From contig JAINUG010000011.1 in the NCBI GenBank assembly GCA_029706075.1, positions 6,454,001 through 6,518,000 on the forward strand: a DNA stretch of 64,000 nt, given 5' to 3'. The notes below the pieces were generated by a model, which saw nothing but the letters and a program-made list of their open reading frames with translations, made no database searches and was not told the DNA's origin. Every line of letters starts with the position of its first letter. Positions within the stretch are counted from its first letter, which is position 1. Position numbers and translations under genes: made by a program. This document shows positions 13,325 to 25,400 of this stretch, in pieces. The DNA is from Aldrovandia affinis. Taxonomy: Eukaryota; Chordata; Actinopteri; Notacanthiformes; Halosauridae.

Positions 13325-15859
13325 GTTTGCATGCGTGTGTGTGTGTGCATTTACTGTGCATGTGAATCTCTCTATCCCAATTATCTGAGCCTAGACTGTT
13401 CTTCTCCTGTTAACCGTGCCTTTGTGTGTCCTATTACTGTGTGTGATCCTGTGTGATCCTGTCTGTGTGATCCTGTGTGATCTTGAAGTGGATGAGCTCA
13501 TTAGTGAGGGCAGTGGCAGTGGAACGGGTGACGCTGACTTCTTCCTCCCGTCTTTCCTCCAGCATGGTAAGACCCCCCACCAGCCCACAGCACGCCCCCC
13601 TTCCCACCCAGCCTGTCCCCCAACCCCATTATAGACCCCTTCCTCTCCACCCCCAACAGTGTGTCATGTGGCTTGTCATTTTCCCCTTCTCGTTCACAAA
13701 ACAATCTAGCTTCAAAGGAAACGGATGTCCACGGTTTGAAAAATATTCCATTACCATAGCTATGCTGTGCATTCATTGTTTAATATTTTACCGAATGATT
13801 CAGCACTAGTGTATTGACTGCTTTTGGTGAGCTTTTCAAAATCCAGCAGTGCAAATGTGCTGAAAACGTGAAATTTGAACCAGCTTCCTGCGCAGTGCTG
13901 TTTGTGTTCTCCCGGCTCTCTCAGCTGCTAAGGGTACTGTGGTCAACAAACCAACACCAGAGCTTTTCAGATTTTGTCTGTTTGATGATATTTATGCGGC
14001 TGCAGAGACATTAAAAGCTCAGTCATATCCCTGCTGTGTATTTAAGCCCTTCTGGCATTACTATTAGACATTTAATGAGCAGCTGTCTAGTCCTGTGTCT
14101 CAATTTAGCAGCAAAACGCTTTGCTGCGCACTGCTGCGGCCTCTTTCTCAATACGCTCATTGGTAAAGATTAAAACCTTCTTTGGAACTGGAATCAGAAA
14201 GCCAGAACCTGCAGCACCGATAGTCCTGTTTACCCCTTGATCTGACTTCAGTGCCTACAGTTGGTAAGAGCATATCCATGACCGCTATTTACATTGTGAG
14301 GAGGCCAGTGAATAACTGACCGGAGAATTGTGGGAAAAGCAAATACCTATTATGCAAGGAGACGGCAGCATGCCGTAAAGAGGCGGTAAGTGGTTTAGAG
14401 AAAATGTCACAGCCCGCGGCGCTCATTGTGTTCTGTCAGTGTTGGCCTCTCTCAAACCCATGTAGCTTAGCTGTGATTCTGTTCTTATTGAATGAATCAT
14501 CTTTAATGATATCTTTGGGGATATCAATCTTTATGTGGCTTGCAGTTAGCTGGTCATTTGAGAATGGCCATAATATATTTTCTGTAACTAACTTTACCAC
14601 CCATCAGGGAAGTGTGTACTCGTGTATTTTTGACTATAAAGCAATGGCGGTCTCCCATTGTTCCCTCTCACTTTCACCCATAACTCTCTGCCCTAATGCA
14701 GATGTTTGTTTGTGAAAGTAACAAAGGGTAATGGTGATGTCCTCTCATAGCCAGCCTAGGGATTGCCTCACATATCACTGTAACCATCGCCGCCTCCGAC
14801 GACGCCCACGGCATCTTCCAGCTCAGCAAGGACTCCCTCAACGTCAACGCGACAGAGCCGGAGGATGGCCGCAGCTCTGCCATCCTGCAGGTCATGTCAT
14901 GTTTTAGCCCATAAGTCTCTTTTTGGCTGCCGCTGTGGTATGAAGATCTAATGATACAGTCATAGCACGTTGTGGTTTGTTGAAGAATTGAAGCGGTTGT
15001 ACAATGGTTAGGTGAACCAGGGTTGTAGCTCAGAATTGAAAATCCCAGTTGGGGCACTGCTTCCCTTTGGCAAGGCACTTGGGAAAGTATGTAAAAAAAG
15101 AAAAAGTAAGGTGTGTAAATTTCTTGGGTTAAAGGCAGCTAACAAAAAAATCAAATAAGCAAATAAAAAGTATAAAATGTTGAAGCAAGTGCTTATTTTT
15201 TTGTCACTGTCACTCAGGTGGAACGCTCTTCTGGGGCTCTGTCCAACGTGACAGTGTTTTGGGAGGCCGACCCAGACTCAGAGGAGGACCTTGTTGACCG
15301 GGCCGGAAACGTGACCTTCAGCGTGGGCCAGACCAAAGCCGACATCGTCCTCCGGGTAGCTGAGGACGACATCCCTGAACTGGACAAGAGCTTCAGCGTG
15401 GTGCTCTCCAGCGTGTCTCACGGCCGCCTGGGGAGCCGGACCAATGCCACACTGAAGGTGCTGGCCAGTGACGACCCCTACGGCCTGTTCCTGTTCTCAG
15501 AGAGGAACCGGCCCATCCGCGTCCCAGAGGCTGACGCTGACATCACTCTGACCATTCGTAGGGAGAGGGGGCTGATGGGATCAGTGCGGGTGACCTACGC
15601 TACCCTGGCGGACGGTGACGCCCCTCCGTTCAGAACCCCTGGCGTTGGCAGGGCAAGCGCGGGGGCTGACTTCATTGCCCTGATGGGCTCCGTCACTTTC
15701 GCAGCCAACCAGAGCGAGGCAAATATAACCTTGCGGGTGCTGAACGATGAGGACCCCGAGAGGGCGGAGTCTGTCTATGTTGAGCTCCTCAGCGTCCATC
15801 TGGTCAAGGGAGTCCAGGACAGAATAAGTGAGATTTCACCGTTAATCCAAAACTTGTGC

Positions 15860-15890
<31 letters not shown>

Positions 15891-18800
15891 CTCTCTCATG
15901 AATGTTTAAGTTTGTTTTCAGTTTGAATTAGTAAATGTTGCAAACTAAAATTCAATAAATAGTCTCAGTGAACCCATTCTTAATTATTTCAGTTAAGTTA
16001 TTAAAGTTATTTATCTTATTCATTTAAGTTTGGAAGAAATGTTCACATTTCACATCTTCACATGCGTTGTGTCATGATGCATGCTCTGATTAAGTGTGTA
16101 CATGAGGATGTGGCTGTAAAATAAGGTCTCCTCCTGCAGTCCCCCTCTCCCCTCGCCTCGGCCTGAGGAGCGTTGCCGTTGCACAGGTCATCGTGGAGGC
16201 CAGCGATGACGCCTTCGGGGTTCTGCAGCTGTCCTCCACTGCGGTGAGCGTGGCGGAGCACTACGTGGGCCCCATCATCAACGTCACACGAATTGGGGGA
16301 ATTTTCGCCGACGTGTCCGTCAAGTTCCGGGCAGTTCCCATGACCGCAAGAGTTGGTAAGCAACCATTCATTTGGCTTCCTGCTTTTGAACAGACCATCT
16401 AGGCCAATCGTATCCTAGAAGGGTCGGTGTGGGTGCAAGCTTTTGTTCAAGCCCAGCACTAGAACACCCGATTCAACTAATCAAGGTCTTGGCTGAAGAT
16501 GATTAGTTGATTGGTTGAATCAGGTGTTGTAGTGCTTGGCTAAGCTTGCACCCACACTGACCCTTTTCAGACAAGATTAGACATTGAAGATCTAGGCTCA
16601 CATGACTGCCATGTGAGGTGTGCTCCCATGCTGCTGCCATGCAATACCCCTCCCCTTTACTACCCGACTCGCTGCGTCCGTGTGTCCATGTCTATGTCCA
16701 TGACCGTATTCGTGTCCGTGTTCCCATTTCTCCATCCGTTTTCATGTTTATGTCTGTGTGTCCATGTCTAAGTCCGTGACCATGTCCGTGTGCCTAATTC
16801 TATAACTGTGTTTGTGTCCATCTCTATGTCCATGTTCATGTTTGTGTCCATGTTCATTGTGTTCAATGTCCATTCAGGGGATGACTACAGTGTTGCTTCC
16901 TCTGATGTGGTCCTCCTGGAAGGGGAGTCCAGCAAACCGGTCCCCATCTACATCATCAATGACAATATCCCCGAGCGGGAGGAGACCTTCCTCATCGAAC
17001 TGCTCAACCAGACCACAGGGGGCGCTATGCTGGGCACACCCACGCAGGCTGTCATTACCATCCTACCCTCCGACGACCCCTTCGGCGCTTTCGGTGAGCC
17101 AGGAAGTGTCACAGTTCTGTATGCCAGCTGATTTTTTTTTCCAGTTACCTAAAAAAAGGCCATTCCAAGGACTGATGGGTGGCTCATCCTGTTAAGACAC
17201 TCTTCTAGTGTGTGGATGAGCCCCACAGTCTGCATCCTGTTAAGGCGCTGTCCTAATTTGTGGATGAGCCCCACAATCTGCATGCTGTTAAGGCACTGTT
17301 CTAATGTGTAGATGAGCCACATGGTCTGCATCCTGTTTAGGCACTGTTCTAATGTGGATGAACCTCACAATCTGGTATCGAATCCAGACTGGGCCAGTGC
17401 CAACTGTGGCCAGCAGTCCTGCAGGGCGATGCATAATTGACAGTATTGTCGCCTAGGGAGGGAGGGATTCAGTCGGCCGGGTTGTCAATGTCTCATCATG
17501 TATCAATAATCGGCCACCCCCAGTCTGCTGGTATAAAGCTGCACACAAATTGTCTTCCTCATATCTGTGCAAACTCAACTTCTAGGGAAGACCTCAGCCT
17601 TGCACAGACATGAGTCAGGAAGACAATTTGTGCGCAACTTTATACCGGTAGACTGTGGGTGAAAAAAAGTGGCGGCTGACATCACATTTTTTGGAGAAGA
17701 ATTCATGCTTGTCTCCCGAATAGACAGCAGAAGTTGCAGCGACCGTGGCTTAGAATAACATTGGGCATTCCAAATTGGGAGAAAAAGCTAAACAACATAA
17801 AAATAATAATCATAATTTTTTAAAAGCCATTCCCACTTCTGTCTACCAGAGGACAAATTAGTGTATCACACCTGAGCTGTGCAAATATTAGTAAGCAATA
17901 TTTTGTGTATGACAATTGGCCTCCCATTGCATGTGTAGCAATATTGAAGAAGCTTATAAACACAAACATGATTATAACTCCTTTCAAGAGTAATGTTTCC
18001 TTTTAGTTACTTTTAAAAAAGTGATACCTTTGAATCCCTCCGGGTGCCTGGCAGCCGCTCCTCGCGGTCTCCTTGTCTCTTCTCTGTCCTGACCCTTCAC
18101 TGGTGGAACGAGCTTCTGCAATCGGTCAGGACTGCGGAATCACTTGCGATCTTCCGCAAGAGACTCAAAACCCACCTTTTCAGACTCTACCACTGAACTC
18201 TGTACATCTAGCTAATTGTCATCATCACTGCCTACTTGCTCAACATTATATACCCCTGTTTACTCCATTCAATAAAAAAAAATAAAAAATAAAAGTTACT
18301 AACCTTTTCCTTCCCAGTGTCACAGGTATGGTATGCAGCTGCCTGCATTGATGTCTATCACTGTATCACTGCACTGATCTCTCGCGCGAACTATGATTGT
18401 TCCTACCATGTATCTATGCACATCTTGAAAGTCGTTCTGGATAAGAGTGTCTGCTAAATGCTTAAAATGTAAAATGTAATTATTACTGAAGATGTGCTGT
18501 TTTCTTTTTCTTCATTATTTATTTGCTTTGTTTACAGTTTTTCAGGCTGATCCTGTCACTGTAGAAGAGCCAGGTGCAAACCCGATCGAGGTTAGCTTGC
18601 CCATAGCGCGGAATGGTGGAACGATGGGTCAGGTGTCCGTGAGGTGGCGGGCGACAGTCAATGGGCAGCTCGCCGTGGGGGACCTCCGACCGGTATCCGG
18701 GGAGGTCAGCTTCGCTCCTGGTGAAACCATGAAGACCCTGAGGGTGGAGGTCTTGGCAGACGATATTCCTGAAATTCAGGAGGTGAGCAGGCACGTGCGA

Positions 18801-19439
18801 TTTGCTGGCTCGTTTAATTAAGCTCTACGGATGGTAACCTCTCAGTGCCTTGTGTTTTCAGGTCATCCGCGTGGAACTAACCGGCGCTTCAAACGGAGGG
18901 AACATTGGGTCGGAAAGTGCCGTGGACATCATTGTTCCAGCCAACGACAACCCCTACGGAACCGTGTACTTTGAGCAGTCCGTTTATCGTGTTCAGGAGC
19001 CTCTAGAGGGGGTCTACATCACTAACATCACCATCAAGAGGAGGTTTGGCTCTGACTCTAAAGCAGCTGAAGCTTTCCCACAATATAATCACTGAATTAT
19101 ATTTACATCCATCAGCCAAGTTCTAAGCATCAAACACACACATCATATGCGCACACATACACAAACACATATACTACACATACCCACCCACACACGCACA
19201 CACACACATACTCAAACACATATACTACACATACCCACGCACACACACACACACACATGTGCTCACATATGCATAAACACAGATGCACAGCACAGAGAAA
19301 CAACATTCCATTCACACATCCATGCACACACACATGCACACACACACACACACACACACACCTGTGCTCACATACCCACATGCACACACACACACACACA
19401 CACATACACACACACACACATGTGCTCACATACCCACAT

Positions 19440-19479
<40 letters not shown>

Positions 19480-22400
19480 ACATGCCCACACAAACTCACT
19501 CATACATACTCACTCACACACAAACACTATTCAGATAAACAAGTTTATGTTCTTTATTTAAGCACTTCACGTTGTCATATCATGTGTCTTTGTGTCATCT
19601 TGCTTTGTAACAGCGGGGGTCATTTTGCCCGTCTGGAGATACTGTACAGCACGTCTGAGATTGATGTGGTCAGCATTGCTCTGAAGGAGGGCCGTGATCT
19701 CCTGATATACTACGATCAGCCAGTGATGGCAGTGCCCTCTGGCGCCCCCCGCAGGCCAGTGGATGTAACCTCCCAGGGGCAGCCCCTGGTTGCCTGCGCG
19801 GCATTCTGCCTTCGTGAGAAAGCCTGCCAGGCCTTCTCCTTCTCCAACATCTCCGGCGTGGCCACCTGCGATTGGGTAAACGAGGGGGCTGACCAGCAGG
19901 CCAGCTCTGCACGGTTCCTCACCTATATCAAAAACACCACCGCCTCGTCTTCCCTGTTCAGCTCTCAGGCTGTCGCCGGGAGCGACTACCTGTCGGTGAC
20001 CACCAAAACGGTCACCATGCTTGATGGGGCGGGAATCGCTAACCTCACCGTGCCCATCCTGGCCGACTCGTTCCCGGAGGCGGACGAGAGCTTTGCCATC
20101 CAAATCCTGAGGGTCGACCTAGTCAACGTGACCACGTCTGCCAGGAACCAGCCCTCGATAGGCCAGCCCGATGTGGCGGTCGTCACCATAGGCATGAACG
20201 GGGATGCGTTTGGGGTCTTCCTGCTCTACAGCATCAGCCCCAACACCTCGGAGAATGGCCTCTACCTGGAGGTCAGGGAGGAGCCTCACACATCAGTGCT
20301 GCTGGTCATCGAGAGGAGTGGGGGCAGCCTAGGTCAGGTGACCGTCGAGTGGAAGTTTGTGGGTGGCACCGCCACACCTAACGTCGATTTCAATGGGACG
20401 GGGGAAACACTCACCTTCCTAGAGGGTATGTCTGCGAAAACCAATCGCCATCATGGCCTAAGACATAGTCGAAACCGCCAAGCTGAGTTGTCCTTCCTGT
20501 CTTTTTCATTGTGTGTGTTGTACTGAATAAGGTTTATTGCTATTTTTCATTTTCTTTCTGAATTCGCAAAGGGGATCTGAGGAAGACCATCAAGCTCTTC
20601 ATCGTGGACGACATGGAGCCGGAGGACAACGAGACCCTCCTGATCGGGCTGGTGAAGACAGAGGGGGGCAGCCGAATCCTCCCCAGCTCCGACACTGTCA
20701 CCGTGGTGATCCTCGCCAACGACTACGTAGCTGGCATGGTGGGGTTCCCCACTGCCTCCCGCTCAGTCATCGCTCGAGAAGGTGGGTGCCTCTGCCTGCT
20801 GACTGCACTCTTCATCCTCATCCTCACCTTCATCACAAACTCCGACACTAACCCTCTTTCCCACATCCCTGACTGACCATGCACCTCTCGTTTGCCTGTG
20901 ACAATGAGCTCAACTCATCGCTAGCATCTGATATGCGATGTATAATTTATCAGTCTTTGCTAATTATTTTACAGGTATACATGTCTTATATGGTTGTTAT
21001 ATACAAGTGGTGTCAAACTCAATCTCTGGTGGGCTGTGTGTTTGCTCGTTTTTTGGTCCAACCAATCACCTTGACCCAATTGGCACAATTCCAGTTAATT
21101 TGTTAATCAGCTGTTTAAATTGTACATTTATCCACAGTAGTAAAATATATATAAAGTCAATTATTTAGCTAATCATTGAATCAAGAGCACAGTGTGGTGG
21201 GACACACCAGTCCTTCAGGAATTCAGTGTGCCACCTTTGCTATAGAAATTAGAAATTAATTTCATAGTGTACTGCAGATACCAGCTACACAATGGACTCC
21301 CTATTATGTTTGTTTGGACGTGCTGTCTTAACTCTTGTCTAGCAAATGTGAATAAATACCATGTCATTGGACATGTTTTACCTTTGTTAGATGTGTGTAA
21401 AGACACATTTATGTATTAGCATGAAGAATAGCTACTCCCAAGTTACTGTACATTTGTATGCACTTGTGAGTAAATTCTGTAATTTGCCGTAAAGAAGCAT
21501 AATTACGTTACGGTTTATGTAGATTCAGTGCTAGCTTGCATTTATCACATTCTAGGCCCCTGTTTACCTGAGTGGGGAAAAGGTTCAGTTTCGCGTCTCA
21601 GGTCCTAAACAAGAGCCACGGATGAGCCAGTGAATTCACATAAACCGTAACAGGCTTAGCTCCTCCCCCACTGTCCAACATGCACCGCGCATAGTGTAAT
21701 GTAACAGAATTAACCAGTAGCAGGCAGTTGGTTGAAAGAATATCACCAGCCAATCAGAGCTTAGTAACCATGAATCTTTGCCACGATCTTACATAAAAAA
21801 TGCATTTAAACCCAATTACTTAAATTGGACCATTACAGTAAATATTTGGCTGAGTTCATAATTTAGCAGGGGGAGCATTGTGTCCCTTTTGCAACTGGTT
21901 AATTGTGAGGCAGGAAATGGCACGAAATGCAGATAATGGTGATTCCATGAGGCAAGCTTTAAAATGACTAATTGTGTATGTGATTTGGGTCCACATTTGG
22001 GCCTTAAGATCTTGATTGGGAAAGGATTATTGTTGCAAAAAAAAATCCTTCAGGGGTCACCATGCTGTAGTTTCAGGCCTCATCAGTGAACTGTATAGGA
22101 CTGTATGTACTGGGCCAAAGAAGTACAGCTTGCAATGCTAGAAAGATTCTACAACTAAAACTGCTTAGACTAAATTAAAGCTGAAAAGGAGGTATCAGTT
22201 ATATCCCTGTGTTGTTGCATTTCCATTATTTTGTTTTTGTTTTCTTTCACATTTCGCATTTTCTTATTGAGAGGCATCTGTGTGGGTTATGCCCTTTTTA
22301 TTAGATAAGGACCAATTTCATTTTGGTAATTCTTTTTTGAAAGTCTGTAACAACCTGTGAGCCCTAGCATTAAAGAGATCCAACATGCCATCTTTGGTCC

Positions 22401-25400
22401 AATAGCAGAATTAACGTGTTTGTGAAAGACCGACATGCAGTTGTGTGACTTGCGACTCACAAGTTTCCCCAAGTGTTCAGCAACTGGACACAGTGGCATC
22501 CGCGATACTGCATGCGCTATGTGAAGAAACGTGAGTCGGCATGCAGAGGATTCCTGCAACAGGTGGCACGCGTGGCAGGCATGCATGGCTTTGTGTATGC
22601 ATGACAGAACACTTTAATTCTCTTTGCAGTGAATCCTAATACCTGTGACTAATGGTGCGCTCAGTCAAACGGCCCCTCGAGACTCAGAAACTGATCCAGG
22701 GAGAGAGAGGCTCAATCAAAAGGAGTGCTCTTCCTTCTGAGGAGATGACAGATCATAGCCTCTTAAATTGTGGATGATTTCTGGCTTTGACTGGAGGAAG
22801 CAGCCCTAAAATATTTGTGTCCCTCACTCCATAACTGAGCAGCTCCCTCAGCAGTCAATGGGAGTAAAAACGTTTTACCACTAGGAGGCAAAAGAGCATG
22901 TAAAGTGGCCAAAAACAAGTAATGGTACTTGTTCCTTTTAAATTACTTAAACATTGGCCTTCGACTGGTAAGCCACTCTTTTTTTTTGGAGCCACCTCAA
23001 TTTAGGCAATGAAAGGTCTGATTATGAGCTATGATTCAAGTAGATTGTGGGGGAATTAATAACCAAATTAATCTGTTCTGATTAATTATGTTATTGCTTT
23101 GTTTGTGTGTTCTGAAGAGGGCTATACATACACGTGCAAGAAGTATATTGCATCTTTTGCACTTTCAGTTGACTTCATTCTGAATTGTCCCAGTGCCAGT
23201 ACTGCCAATGAAAACAAAGCTTCTTACTTCAGGCCTTACCTCTATATCAAAATGAGTACTGTACCTTCCTGCTTGACCATGTTGTCTGGCCCCGGAAGTA
23301 TTGTGTGTGCCTCGTGCTGTGTTCTGCGCTGCCTCGCAGTTTTATCCCCAGCTCAAAGCTGCTCCTTTTGATATGGCTGGAAATAGGCTTTTACGAGAGA
23401 ATTGCAGTAGCTGAAAGCTACCTCAGATTAAAATATTTACTGTTAAACCCGTTTTAAGTATAGACTGGACCCATTTCAACTACAGGTCAACATGCATAGA
23501 AACATTTGAGTGTCCTATTGGATCATGGATTCCCATTGTTTGCATGTCCTTTCCTACCAGTTGATATCTTTCCTTGGTTTTCCTCAGTCTGCGTTCCCCC
23601 CATGTCACAGCGTGCTCTTCGTGACAGCAGTTCAACACACACTGTTTGATGGAGAGCGATGCCCGTTTAACGCACTGTGTGGGTATTTGAAAGAGAGTGT
23701 TGGCCATTTAACACAGTGTGTGGATATTAGATGGAAAGCACAGGGCATTTAATGCAGTGTGTGGATGTTTGCGGGAGAGCACAGTGCATTTAACGCAGTG
23801 TGTGGATATTTGAAGGAGATAGGCGGATGTTTAAGGCAGTGTGTGGATGTTTGAAGGAGAACAACTGCAGCTGTTGGTCCTGAGGACGGCTCCAGGACGG
23901 GGGAACGTTACTGTGGACTGGAGGATCCAAGGCCACCGCGTGACACAAACCTTTGGTCCTGAAATCTCCGGAAAGCTCTTCTTCACTGAGGTGAGAAACA
24001 CCCTCCCCTCAGCGTGCCGCGTTTCAGCAGTGAAAACCTTTTCATATTTGGCATATCTGAGAACAAATGAGTATTTGAAAATGCAGGGTCATGTTTGGCA
24101 TTTAGGGCGGCACGGTGGTGCAGTGGATAGCACTGTCGCCTCACAGCAACAAGGTCCCGGGTTCGAATCCCAGCCGGGGGCCTTTCTGGGTGGAGTTTGC
24201 ATGTTCTCCCGTGTGTCGCGTGGGTTTCCTCCGGGTACTCCGGTTTCCTCCCACAGTCCAAAGACATGCACGTTAGGCTAATTGGAGAGTCTAAATTGCC
24301 CTGTAGGTATGAGTGTGTGAGTGAATGTGTATGTCGTGCCCTGCAATGCATGCTGTCCAGGGTCCATTCCTGCCTCGACCCTGACCAGGAATCCAGCGAC
24401 CCTGACCAGGAATAAGCGGCTGAAGATGAGATGAGATGAGATGAGATGTTTGGCATTCGTATGTTTGATGGAAGTTTGACTGTGTTCATTGTGGCTGATC
24501 AGGGCCTGCTGAATAACAGCATAGTGCTGCAGCTGCTGGAGGACGGGGCTCCGGAAGACAAAGAGGAGTACAGGGTGACCCTGTCTAACATTCGCACTCA
24601 CGGTAATGGCACTTTTTCTGTCAGTCAGTCAGTGTGAGCTCAGTTTCTGTCCTGCGTCAGTTATTATAAGTTACGTCACTGTCCTTGTGCTTTCTCAGAC
24701 AATTTTAGCTGTCACTCTGTTCCGCTGTTTTGTCAGTCAGTCAGTGCAAACTCAGTCAGTGTCTCCATGTGTTTTCTCAGCCAGTCAGTCAGTGTGAGCT
24801 CAGTCACTCTGTCAGTGAGCTATATCAGTAAGTGTGAGCTCAGTCACTCTGTCAGTGAGCTATATCAGTTAGTGTGAGCTCAGTCATTCTGTCATTGAGC
24901 TGTGTCAGTCAGTCAGTCAGTCAGTGTGAGCTCAGTCATTCTGTCATTGAGCTGTGTTAGTCAGTCAGTCAGTCAGTCAGTCACTCTGTCCACCTGCTGT
25001 CTCAGTCAGAACATGCTGTCTCTCTGTACCTCAGGTGTCATAGCAACAGGGATGGCGGTGCTGGATATGCAGGGGCGTGAGGCAGTGGTGACGGTGGAGA
25101 CCAGCGACGAGCCGACTGGGACGCTGAGTATTGCACCGTCCTCTCTCAGGGTGTCCACAGAGGAGGGGAACATCACCCTGAACATCTTCCTCAACCGCGA
25201 TTTTGGAGCTTCAGGTCAGTACCTCTGGGCCTGGTTTAGTCAGGTGTTACCCAGGGTAGTGGACCCAGCGGAGCTGGTGGAGTCAGTACCTCCCAGGGTG
25301 GAGTTGGAATAGTCAGGTACCACAAAATGCACCACCAATGTATACAGGATTCAAAAAAATTAAAGCCCTTTGCTTATAGATGTAGGTATTTCAGTCTTTC

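Noticed and set aside
14990..15080. Possible SINE head (GTTGTAGCTCAGA, AATCCCAGTTGGGG)
   Set aside because: The boxes are too diverged and no ends or duplication could be found.
19147..19560. Long reading frame leading into exon 19, rich in His/Thr
   Set aside because: It is translation of a CA microsatellite in intron 18 that happens to stay open into the exon. The splice acceptor at 19613 marks the real start.
21000..21240. Possible MITE (GTGTCAAACTCAATCTC ... GTGTGCCACC)
   Set aside because: End pairing is too weak to call an element.
24103..24180. tRNA gene with GGGTTCGAATCCC box
   Set aside because: Same reason: head of a dispersed SINE ending in (ATGAG)n with a 12-bp duplication.
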